A model generated the notes under the pieces. It made no database searches. It saw only the letters and a program-made list of their open reading frames with translations, and was not told where the DNA came from. Of a DNA stretch of 64,000 nucleotides, positions 56,122-63,355 are shown piece by piece. The stretch spans positions 1-64,000 of the forward strand of contig JARLGJ010000014.1 in the NCBI GenBank assembly GCA_031296105.1. Reading direction: 5' to 3'. Positions within the stretch are counted from its first letter, which is position 1. Each line of letters opens with the position of its first letter. The position numbers were made by a program, and so were the translations under genes. This DNA is from Acidobacteriota bacterium. Its GTDB lineage: Bacteria > Acidobacteriota > Terriglobia > Terriglobales > Acidobacteriaceae.

Positions 56122-56901
56122 ATGCCGAATCTGTTGGTTTGTTACAAGTGGACGCTCGACGAGCAGGACATCAAAATCAATCCCGCGGATCTGAGTCTGG
56201 ACAGCAGCCGGGCCAAGGGAAAGATCAGCGACTTCGACCGCATGGCGCTTGAAGAAGCCGCCCAGATCGTCGAGAAGCAAGGGGGTGCCGTGGACGCTTT
56301 GAGCTACGGCACTCCCGCTGTAAAGCAGTCCCTGAAGGATGTTCTTTCCCGCGGCCCGAACAAGGTGTATTACATCGCCGACGCTTCGGCGGAAATCGCC
56401 GACGGCGCGGTGACGGCCAAAGTGTTGGCTGCGGCCGCCCGCAAGCTGGGTGGCTACGACCTGATCCTGGTGGGCGAAGGCAGTTCGGATGCCTTCAACC
56501 AGCAGACCGGGCCGCGCCTGGCGGCGCTGCTGGGCCTGCCCTGCGTGAGCTTTGTGGCGAAGATGACCCTGGAGGGCAACACGCTGACGGCCACGCGCAA
56601 GCTGGCTGATTGCACGGAGCAGGTGACGGTGACGACGCCGGCCGTAGTGCAGGTGCTCAGCGAGATCAACAAGCCCCGCATCCCCAGCATGAAGCAGGTG
56701 CTGGGCGCATCGAAGAAGCCTTCCGGGGAAATCAAGCTGGCGGATCTCGGTCTGTCGCCGCAGGAACTGGCTCCCAAGGCTGTTCGCAAATCCGTCAAGG
56801 GATTTGTGATGAGCCGCAAGAACGTCATCTACAAAGAGAGCAACGCCGAGGCCAACGTACAAAAGCTGGTGGCCAGCCTTGCCGCCGAAGGACTGCGCTA
56901 G
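56122..56901 (+). CDS. fixA: Electron transfer flavoprotein beta subunit, FixA type
   Basis: 259 residues: LLVCYKWTLDEQDIKINPADLSLD, ISDFDRMALEEAAQIVE, YDLILVGEGSSDAFNQQTGPRLAALLG and a C-terminal arm. With FixB it binds FAD and accepts electrons from the dehydrogenases. It is 15 bp after dehydrogenase 2. The presence of FixC and FixX downstream points to the Fix branch, some members of which bifurcate electrons to ferredoxin and quinone. Confidence 0.92.
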   Translation: MPNLLVCYKWTLDEQDIKINPADLSLDSSRAKGKISDFDRMALEEAAQIVEKQGGAVDALSYGTPAVKQSLKDVLSRGPNKVYYIADASAEIADGAVTAKVLAAAARKLGGYDLILVGEGSSDAFNQQTGPRLAALLGLPCVSFVAKMTLEGNTLTATRKLADCTEQVTVTTPAVVQVLSEINKPRIPSMKQVLGASKKPSGEIKLADLGLSPQELAPKAVRKSVKGFVMSRKNVIYKESNAEANVQKLVASLAAEGLR

Positions 56902-56914
56902 GAGAGCAACGAAC

Positions 56915-57838
56915 ATGGCAGGAGTATTTGTATTTTCGGAAGACCTTGCGCTGGCACGGCAGTTGCTGACCCCGGCGCTGGAACTGAAAGCCTCTCTGGG
57001 CGAGCCGCTGGTGGCTCTGACCACGAGCGAAGCTGGCGCCAAGGAACTGGCGGCTCTGGGCGCCGACCGCGCCATCTGGCTCAAGACGGAGGCCGCGCCG
57101 GAGCAACTCGCCCTGGCCCTGGCCGATCTGCTGGGCAAGGAACAGGCGAGCGTGGTGCTGGTGGGCGGCACGCTGCGCGGCAAGCACGTGGCCTCGCAAG
57201 TTGCCGCCAGGCTGGACGCGGCCATGGCTACCGACGCCAAAACGCTGAAGATTGCCGATGGCAAGCTGGAGATCACGCGTGTTCTCTATGCCGGACTTGC
57301 CGTGGCGGAAGAAGTACTCGTGCTGCCGGCGGTGGCCACCGTTCCGGCGCGCACCTTCCTGCCGCCCTCGGCGGTGGCGCAGGCCGGCGCGGTTGAAACG
57401 GTGGAACTCGCGGGCGATGCTCGCGTGACTATCACGGCGGTGACGGCGACAGGCAACGAGGGCGTGGACATCTCGGCTGCCTCCATGCTGGTGTCCATCG
57501 GGCGCGGCTTCCGCAAGCAGGACGACGTCAAACTGGCCGCCGATCTGGCGGGCGCAATCAAAGCCGAACTGGCCTGCACCCGCGGCATTGCCGAGGACGA
57601 GCACTGGCTGCCGATCGAGCGCTACATCGGCATCAGCGGCCAGACGGTGAAGCCCGAACTTTACCTCGCGGTAGGACTCAGCGGACAGGTGCAACACATG
57701 GTAGGCTGCCGCGAATCGAAGCTCATCGTGGCGGTGAACAACGATGAGCGCGCCCCCATCTTTGAAGCCGCCGACTACGGGATCGTCGGCGACCTGTACC
57801 AGGTGCTGCCGCTGCTCACGGCGGCGCTGAAGAACTGA
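56915..57838 (+). CDS. fixB: Electron transfer flavoprotein alpha subunit, FixB type
   Basis: 307 residues from ATG 56915 (MAGVFVFSEDLALARQLLTP). Domain I contains VVLVGGTLRGKHVASQVAARLDAAMATDAK. The C-terminal FAD domain has LVSIGRGFRKQDD, VGLSGQVQHMVGCRES, LIVAVNNDERAPIFEAADYGIVGD and DLYQVLPLL. It is 13 bp after fixA and 9 bp before fixC. Confidence 0.93.
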   Translation: MAGVFVFSEDLALARQLLTPALELKASLGEPLVALTTSEAGAKELAALGADRAIWLKTEAAPEQLALALADLLGKEQASVVLVGGTLRGKHVASQVAARLDAAMATDAKTLKIADGKLEITRVLYAGLAVAEEVLVLPAVATVPARTFLPPSAVAQAGAVETVELAGDARVTITAVTATGNEGVDISAASMLVSIGRGFRKQDDVKLAADLAGAIKAELACTRGIAEDEHWLPIERYIGISGQTVKPELYLAVGLSGQVQHMVGCRESKLIVAVNNDERAPIFEAADYGIVGDLYQVLPLLTAALKN

Positions 57839-57847
57839 GGCGGAAAG

Positions 57848-59128
57848 ATGTCCGACGATAAGTTCGACGTAATCGTGGTGGGCGGCGGTCCGGCGGGATG
57901 TGCCTGCGCCTACACCCTGGCCAAGCAGGGCAAAAGCGTTCTGCTGCTGGAGCGGGGCAACAGCGCGGGCAGCAAGAACGTCTCCGGTGGACGGTTGTAC
58001 ACCTATGCGCTGGAGCTGGTGGAACCCGGCATGTATCAAAGGGCTCCGTTGCAGCGCAAAATCGTTCGCGAACAAATCATGATGCTGGGCGAGGGCAGTG
58101 CCATGACCCTCGACTATGTGGACTACGGCTTCGGCGAGGAGGTTCCGCAGTCGTACTCGGTGGTGCGCGCCTCGCTCGATGAGTGGTTTGCCGCCGAAGT
58201 GGAAGCCCAGGGCGCCATGGTCGGAGCCGGCATCCTGGTGGATGGGCTGGTAGAAAAAGGCGGCAAGATCGTGGGCATACGCGCCGGGGAAGAAGAGATG
58301 TATGCCGACGTGGTGGTAGCCGCCGACGGTGTGAACTCCTTGCTGGGGCAGAAGGCTGGGCTCTTTCCGGACGTCAAGCAACACGCGGTCGGCATCGGCG
58401 TAAAGGAGACCATCGAACTGCCCGACGAGGTCATCAGCCAGCGCTTCGCCCTCAAGGCGGGCGAGGGCGCGGCGCGGGTTGCCCTGGGCTGCACCGAGGG
58501 CATCTCCGGCGGCGCATTCCTCTACACCAACCAGGGCAGCATCTCTCTGGGCATCGTCTTCAACCCGGAGCAGGCAGCCAAACACGGACGGCAGATTCAG
58601 GACATCTTCCAGGACTTCAAAACGCATCCGGCAATCCTGGCCCTGATTGAGGGCGGCACCAGCGTGGAATATGGCGCGCACCTGGTTCCGGAGATGGGCT
58701 TTCACGGCATTCCGCAGCGGTTGCATCGCGAGGGGATGCTGGTGGTGGGCGACGCGGCGCAGTTCGGCATCAACACCGGATTGATCATCCGCGGCATGGA
58801 CCTGGCGATTGTCAGCGGCCTGGCCGCGGCGCGGGCGATTCTGGCTTCCTCGTCGCCGGCTGAAGCTGGTCCTCTTTATATGCGGCAACTGGAGGAACTG
58901 CTGCTGCTGCCGAACATGAAGGTCTATGCCAACTTCCACAACATCTTTGCCATGCCGCGGGTCTTCCAGCAATATCCGCAACTGGCGAACCAGGCGCTGC
59001 AATTCCTCTTCCGCGTGGACGGCAAGGTTCCCGAGCCCATGGCGAAGGGCCTGCTGCGGATTCTGAAGAGCAATGTTTCCTTCGGTCAACTGGCGGCCGA
59101 CGGATGGAAGGCGTACCGAAGCCTATGA
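57848..59128 (+). CDS. fixC: FixC-like flavoprotein (ETF-quinone oxidoreductase family)
   Basis: 426 residues. The N-terminal dinucleotide fold is DVIVVGGGPAGCACAYTLAKQGKSVLLLERG, followed by SKNVSGGRLYTYALE, VVVAADGVNSLLGQKAGL and GMLVVGDAAQFGINTGLIIRGMDLAI. It is the quinone-side flavoprotein of the Fix complex. It overlaps fixX by 4 bp (ATGA). Confidence 0.93.
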   Translation: MSDDKFDVIVVGGGPAGCACAYTLAKQGKSVLLLERGNSAGSKNVSGGRLYTYALELVEPGMYQRAPLQRKIVREQIMMLGEGSAMTLDYVDYGFGEEVPQSYSVVRASLDEWFAAEVEAQGAMVGAGILVDGLVEKGGKIVGIRAGEEEMYADVVVAADGVNSLLGQKAGLFPDVKQHAVGIGVKETIELPDEVISQRFALKAGEGAARVALGCTEGISGGAFLYTNQGSISLGIVFNPEQAAKHGRQIQDIFQDFKTHPAILALIEGGTSVEYGAHLVPEMGFHGIPQRLHREGMLVVGDAAQFGINTGLIIRGMDLAIVSGLAAARAILASSSPAEAGPLYMRQLEELLLLPNMKVYANFHNIFAMPRVFQQYPQLANQALQFLFRVDGKVPEPMAKGLLRILKSNVSFGQLAADGWKAYRSL

Positions 59129-59415
59129 GCATCAAAAAGTTGAGTCCTGAAGATCTGCTGGCGCTGAACAAATTTGCCGTTGACGAAGGCAATCCTCACA
59201 TCCTGGTGGACAAGACGAAGTGCGCCCAGTGCACGGCCCGTCCCTGCCTGGTGGTTTGTCCCGCGCGCTGCTACCGCCAGAAAGATGGCGAGGTGAACTT
59301 TGAGTACGCCGGGTGCCTGGAGTGTGGCACCTGCCGGGTGGTGTGTACCTATGGCGGCGTCACCAGTTGGAATTATCCCCGGGCTTCCTATGGCGTGACC
59401 TTCCGTTGCAGTTAG
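59125..59415 (+). CDS. fixX: FixX-like ferredoxin
   Basis: About 96 residues from ATG 59125 (MSIKKLSPEDLLALNKF), overlapping the fixC stop. Cluster cysteines: CAQCTARPCLVVCPARC and CLECGTCRVVC. It ends with TSWNYPRASYGVTFRCS, typical of FixX. It completes a fixABCX set and passes electrons between the ETF, FixC and quinone or ferredoxin. Confidence 0.93.
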   Translation: MSIKKLSPEDLLALNKFAVDEGNPHILVDKTKCAQCTARPCLVVCPARCYRQKDGEVNFEYAGCLECGTCRVVCTYGGVTSWNYPRASYGVTFRCS

Positions 59416-59511
59416 CGGCCGGCCACTACCGGGTGGATGCAGTCAATTCATTCCCGCCGCAGGCTCGCCCACAGCGCGCTTCCGGCGGACGCAATACTAA
59501 GGAGAAAAACG

Positions 59512-59940
59512 ATGGACGCAGTGACTTCCGAGAAGTTCTACGTGGGACTGACGCACACCTACACGCAGGTGATTGACGACAAACTGGTGCGGGCTTTTGC
59601 CGAACTCAGCGGCGACCGCAACCCGATTCACGTGGATGACGAAGTGGCCAAGAAGAGCCGCTTCGGACAGCGCATCGCGCACGGCGCCATCCTGTTCGGC
59701 ATCGTCAGCAAGGTGCTGGGCATGGATATGCCGGGCGTGGGCACGGTGTACTTGAGCCAGGTGTGCAACTTCAAACTGCCGGTCCTGATCGGCGACACGG
59801 TGACCTTGAAGGCCGAGATCGTGGAGATCCTGCCGAAGAGCATCGCTCGCATCTCGACCATTGTCACCAAGCAGACCGGCGAAGTTGTGATGGATGGAGA
59901 AGCCCAGGTGAAGCTGCCGGGCTGGCTCTTCAAGTCGTAA
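59512..59940 (+). CDS. MaoC-like (R)-specific enoyl-CoA hydratase
   Basis: 142 residues from ATG 59512, with AAGGAG 7 bp upstream. The hot-dog fold carries the hydratase 2 motif GDRNPIHVDDEVAKKSRFGQ (Asp and His of the catalytic dyad) and RIAHGAILFGIVSKVLG. It hydrates trans-2-enoyl-CoA to (R)-3-hydroxyacyl-CoA, or the reverse. Beside an acyl-CoA dehydrogenase pair and a GntP permease it could feed (R)-3-hydroxybutyrate-type substrates into the pathway. Confidence 0.9.
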   Translation: MDAVTSEKFYVGLTHTYTQVIDDKLVRAFAELSGDRNPIHVDDEVAKKSRFGQRIAHGAILFGIVSKVLGMDMPGVGTVYLSQVCNFKLPVLIGDTVTLKAEIVEILPKSIARISTIVTKQTGEVVMDGEAQVKLPGWLFKS

Positions 59941-60127
59941 ACGGAAGCAAAACAAGTTGTACGCGCTGCACCGGCGCGGCTTGCTCCCGAACAGGTCTGC
60001 CAGCACTTTGAGCAGGGGCCGCGGGCAAGCCGCACCGGATAAGCACGCTGACCGTACCGGAGATGCATAAGCCCGGCGCGTACGGCGAACCGTGGCCAAT
60101 TTTCAGTGGTGAAATTTTCCGAAGCAA

Positions 60128-60158
60128 ATGAATCATCGGGCGCTGTTCCCCGATTCAT
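60128..60158. repeat. Hairpin before the GntP permease gene
   Basis: ATGAATC-AT-CGGG (60128-60140) pairs with CCCGATTCAT (60149-60158), leaving a 2-nt bulge. No T-run follows, so it is not a classic terminator. It sits 45 bp before the permease ATG in a 263-bp gap and may be an operator or mRNA structure. Confidence 0.35.
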
Positions 60159-60203
60159 CGCTCTCATCATTTACGGCGGTGCGGCGCTCCTGGGAGGAAC
60201 TAT

Positions 60204-61601
60204 ATGGCGTTTATCGTATGTATCGCCGCGCTTTGCTTCCTGATGTTTGTTGCCTACCGCGGCTTCAGCGTCATCCTCTTCGCGCCGGTGGCCGCGCTGC
60301 TGGCCGTGCTGCTGACCCAGCCCAAGGCGGTGCTGCCGGTTTACAGCGGCCTGTTCATGGCGAAGATGGTGGTCTTTGTTCAGAATTACTTTCCGGCCTT
60401 CATGTTGGGCGCAATTTTTGGCAAGGTGATCGAGCTTTCCGGCTTTGCCAAGGCGATTGTGCACGCGGTGGTCAAGCTGCTTGGCCCATCGCGCGCCATG
60501 CTGTCGATTGTCACCGTCTGTGCGCTGCTCACCTATGGCGGCGTCTCGCTCTTCGTGGTGGTCTTTGCCGTCTATCCCTTCGCGGTGGAACTCTTCCGCG
60601 AGTTGAACATCCCCAAGCGGCTCATCCCCGGCACCATCGCCATGGGCGCTTTCACCTTCACCATGGATTCGCTGCCGGGCACGCCGCAGATTCAGAACAT
60701 CATCCCCACCACGTTCTTCAAGACCAACGCCTACGCGGCCCCCATCCTGGGAACCATCGGCGCGGTGTTCATCCTCGCCATCGGCATGACCTATCTGGAG
60801 TGGCAGCGGCGCAAGGCGCAGAAGGCGGGCGAGGGCTACGGCACCGGCCACATCAACGAGCCTGAGCCGATTGACATGAGCGATCTGCCCAACCCTTACA
60901 TCTCCATTCTGCCGCTGCTGGTGGTGGGCATCATGAACGTGGTCTTCACCCGCAAGATCATTCCCGCGTTTTACGGCGACGCATACAGCTTTCAGCTCAG
61001 CTCGGGAATGCATGATCCGATCGCGGTGAAGGTGCCGGGCATGGTTGGCATCTGGGCGGTGGAAGCCGCGCTGGTGCTGGGCATCCTGACGGTGGTTGTG
61101 TTCGGCTGGAAGCGGATTGGCAACAAGTTCGCCGACGGCACCAAGAGCGCCATTGGCGGCGCCTTGCTGGCTTCCATGAACACGGCCAGTGAGTACGGCT
61201 TCGGCTCGGTCATTAGCGCGCTGCCCGGCTTTGTGCTGGTCAGCGGCGCCCTGAGCAAGATTCCGAACCCACTGATCAAGGAGGCATTGAGCGTCAACAT
61301 CCTGGCCGGCATCACCGGTTCGGCTTCAGGCGGCATGGGCATTGCGCTGGCCGCTATGTCGCAGCAGTTTATCGACGCCGCCAACGCCGCGCACATTCCC
61401 ATGGAAGTGCTGCATCGCGTGGCCGCCATGGCCTCGGGAGGCATGGATACCTTGCCGCATAACGGCGCCGTCATTACTTTGCTGGCCGTCACGGGACTTA
61501 CTCATAAACAGTCCTATAAGGACATATTCGCTGTTACTTGCATTAAGACAACTGCCGTCTTCTTCATCATCGCAGTGTTCTACCTTACCCATCTGGTGTA
61601 A
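60204..61601 (+). CDS. GntP-family permease, probable hydroxyacid/D-beta-hydroxybutyrate transporter
   Basis: 465 residues and about 12-13 membrane helices. Family marks: GLFMAKMVVFVQNYFPAFMLGAIFGKVIE, CALLTYGGVSLFVVVFAVYPFA, GAFTFTMDSLPGTPQIQNIIPTTFF and ITGSASGGMGIALAAMSQQF with GGMDTLPHNGAVI near the end. The SGGMDTLPHNGA text is characteristic of the 3-hydroxybutyrate permease branch. GGGAGGA precedes ATG. It is the last gene of the acyl-CoA module, before a terminator. Confidence 0.9.
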   Translation: MAFIVCIAALCFLMFVAYRGFSVILFAPVAALLAVLLTQPKAVLPVYSGLFMAKMVVFVQNYFPAFMLGAIFGKVIELSGFAKAIVHAVVKLLGPSRAMLSIVTVCALLTYGGVSLFVVVFAVYPFAVELFRELNIPKRLIPGTIAMGAFTFTMDSLPGTPQIQNIIPTTFFKTNAYAAPILGTIGAVFILAIGMTYLEWQRRKAQKAGEGYGTGHINEPEPIDMSDLPNPYISILPLLVVGIMNVVFTRKIIPAFYGDAYSFQLSSGMHDPIAVKVPGMVGIWAVEAALVLGILTVVVFGWKRIGNKFADGTKSAIGGALLASMNTASEYGFGSVISALPGFVLVSGALSKIPNPLIKEALSVNILAGITGSASGGMGIALAAMSQQFIDAANAAHIPMEVLHRVAAMASGGMDTLPHNGAVITLLAVTGLTHKQSYKDIFAVTCIKTTAVFFIIAVFYLTHLV

Positions 61602-61619
61602 CCCGGGCTGAACGGCTTC

Positions 61620-61650
61620 GGCGGGAGCAGGCGTGCTCCCGCCCTTTTTT
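61620..61650 (+). terminator. Rho-independent terminator after GntP permease
   Basis: GGCGGGAGC (61620-61628) pairs with GCTCCCGCC (61635-61643), followed by CTTTTTT. Confidence 0.94.
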
Positions 61651-61670
61651 GTTTCCGCAGCAAACGCAAA

Positions 61671-61702
61671 AGCGCCTCGTAAATTTGCATTTACGAGGCG
61701 CT
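61671..61702 (-). terminator. Terminator of tRNA-Leu
   Basis: A perfect 14-bp stem, AGCGCCTCGTAAAT (61671-61684) and ATTTACGAGGCGCT (61689-61702), with a 4-nt loop. It is followed on the minus strand by TTTGCGTTTG and lies 13 bp past the tRNA 3' end. Confidence 0.85.
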
Positions 61703-61715
61703 CTCAAAAACTTAA

Positions 61716-61802
61716 TGGTGCCGAAGAAGGGACTCGAACCCCCACACCCTTGCGAGTACATGGACCTGAACCATGCGCGTCTGCCAATTCCGCCACTTCG
61801 GC
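61716..61802 (-). tRNA. tRNA-Leu (anticodon CAG)
   Basis: The minus strand reads GCCGAAG ... CTTCGGC as a 7-bp acceptor stem, with the usual Leu D-arm text GTGGCGGAATTGGCAGACGCGC. The anticodon loop is TTCAGGT (CAG) between ATGG and CCAT. A class II variable arm, T-loop TTCGAGT, discriminator A and encoded CCA (61716-61718) follow. Confidence 0.97.
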
Positions 61803-62121
61803 ACGGAGAAAAGGTTGTGGCGCAAGCGCCTCCGGTTCAAAAAACCGGCCTTTCCTTTGGCTACATTCGAATTGTAACACAGCGAAGGGCTTTGTCGAGC
61901 CTCTGGCAGAAGCATCCTAACTCGTGCATTCACAGCAGGTTGAAAAAGTTTTCCAGAGGCCGGCCAAATTTGACGTAGGTGCGGTGCTATGCCGCTGGCG
62001 GCGGAGTTTGCTATGCTGTGTCGGCTGTTCCGGGGTGAGCCGCCGCGTCATTTGTCTGGCGTGGAGAGACGGTGAATTACCCCACATACGCAAGCACTGG
62101 GCACAGCCGAGGAAGTCCTTT
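61803..62121. promoter_or_regulatory. Intergenic region with tRNA-Leu promoter
   Basis: 319 bp between divergent tRNA-Leu and the DHp-like gene. On the minus strand a -10 TACAAT (61876-61871) and a -35-like TCGACA (61898-61893) with 16-bp spacing could drive the tRNA from about 65 bp upstream. No other element was recognised; the plus-strand promoter is not obvious. Confidence 0.5.
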
Positions 62122-62388
62122 ATGTCCGATCCTGCCCCCAATTCCGCCGTTCAGATTCCCCTTCCGGTTGTAAAAGAGCTGCGCCGGCTGGCGCACGACC
62201 TGAGCAACTCCATTGAAACCGTGATGCAGGCCAGCTATTTGCTGAGTCAGGCCGAGATGAAAGAGACCGACCGGCGCTGGGTGACGATGATCGATCAGGC
62301 GGCGCGCGACTCGGCGCGCATCAACCGCGAAATACGCGAAGTTCTGCGCCAGCAGACTACAAAATCAGAACCTCCGCAGCCCGAGTAA
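62122..62388 (+). CDS. Small DHp-like helical protein without ATPase domain
   Basis: 88 residues from ATG 62122 (GAGGAAG upstream). The sequence LPVVKELRRLAHDLSNSIETVMQASYLL looks like a histidine kinase H-box helix (H-D-L-S-N). A second helix (TDRRWVTMIDQAARDSARINREIREVL) follows, together a two-helix dimerisation hairpin. There is no catalytic ATPase or receiver domain. It could be a phosphotransfer or decoy dimerisation module, or only a chance resemblance. It stands alone, 70 bp before the crotonase gene. Confidence 0.7.
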   Translation: MSDPAPNSAVQIPLPVVKELRRLAHDLSNSIETVMQASYLLSQAEMKETDRRWVTMIDQAARDSARINREIREVLRQQTTKSEPPQPE

Positions 62389-62458
62389 ATAGCTCCCGGA
62401 TTTCGTTGCCCGGCCCTTCCGCGGCTGCTACACTCGTGGCGTTTTCCGGGAGGAATCG

Positions 62459-63253
62459 ATGGCAGACACGGGTTCTTTTGAAAATCTCCGCTACGAAAAA
62501 AAAGAGCAGATTGCGTTCATCACCATTGCGCGTCCCAAGGTGCTGAATGCGCTCAATGCGGCCACTCTGCTGGAGTTGAGCCGCGCCATACGAGCCGTGC
62601 ACGAAGACGATGACGTGCGCGTGGTCATTCTTACCGGCGAAGGCGAGAAGTCATTTGTGGCCGGCGCGGACATCAACGAATTCACCGCGCTGGGAGCGGT
62701 CGGGGCCCAGGCGCTGGCGCGCCGCGGGCAGGGCGTCTTCGCGCAGATTGAAAATTGCGGCAAGCCGGTGATTGCCGCGGTCAACGGATTCGCCCTGGGC
62801 GGCGGCTGCGAGCTGGCGCTGGCCTGCACCTTCCGCATCGCCTCGGAGACAGCGCGCTTCGGCCAGCCGGAGACGAAGCTGGGGCTTATCCCCGGCTACG
62901 GAGGCACGCAGCGGCTGCCGCGCCTGGTGGGCAAGGGACGCGCCCTGCAGATCATCCTGACCGGAGACATGGTGAAGGCCGATGAGGCGCTGCGCATTGG
63001 TCTGGTGAACGAAGTGGTGGCCGCCGCCGAACTGTTGCCCCGCGCCGAGGCCATCGCCAAAAAGATCATTGCCAACGCCCCCATTGCCACCCGCCTGACG
63101 ATTGAATCGGTCAGCAAGGGGTGGGATATGAGCCTGGAAGACGGCCTGGCCTTTGAGGCGGCGCTGTTCGGCATGAGCTTTGCCACCAAAGATAAGGCAG
63201 AGGGAACGGCGGCCTTCCTGGAAAAGCGCGCCCCGGCGTTCAAGGGCGAGTAA
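62459..63253 (+). CDS. Enoyl-CoA hydratase (crotonase family)
   Basis: 264 residues. GGGAGG precedes ATG 62459. Crotonase motifs: IAFITIARPKVLNALNAA, FVAGADINEF (oxyanion hole), GKPVIAAVNGFALGGGCELALAC and TKLGLIPGYGGTQRLPRLVG. Both catalytic Glu positions (CELAL and PETKLG) are present, so hydratase activity is likely. It is outside the LysR module by position, but its chemistry complements it. Confidence 0.93.
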   Translation: MADTGSFENLRYEKKEQIAFITIARPKVLNALNAATLLELSRAIRAVHEDDDVRVVILTGEGEKSFVAGADINEFTALGAVGAQALARRGQGVFAQIENCGKPVIAAVNGFALGGGCELALACTFRIASETARFGQPETKLGLIPGYGGTQRLPRLVGKGRALQIILTGDMVKADEALRIGLVNEVVAAAELLPRAEAIAKKIIANAPIATRLTIESVSKGWDMSLEDGLAFEAALFGMSFATKDKAEGTAAFLEKRAPAFKGE

Positions 63254-63271
63254 GCCGTTTCCGGAAGGGAA

Positions 63272-63339
63272 ACACGGGCATAACGGCCGCTGTGCGGTCT
63301 GTGTCGCGGCCCCTTTCGCGGGCAGCGGCGTGCCCGTGT
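63272..63339 (+). other. Structured leader closed by a 9-bp helix, upstream of the VOC-RibH gene
   Basis: ACACGGGCA (63272-63280) is perfectly complementary to TGCCCGTGT (63331-63339). Inside are at least two smaller hairpins (GGCCGC/GCGGTC and CGCG/CGCG). It lies 17 bp before the GTG start, and no T-run follows. It lacks the FMN riboswitch core (AGGGTGAAATTCC), so it is not the usual rib-gene riboswitch. Confidence 0.4.
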
Positions 63340-63355
63340 GTGGTACAAAAGAACT

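Noticed and set aside
63254..63355. FMN riboswitch upstream of the RibH fusion
   Set aside because: The conserved FMN element core sequences are absent and the region is too short.
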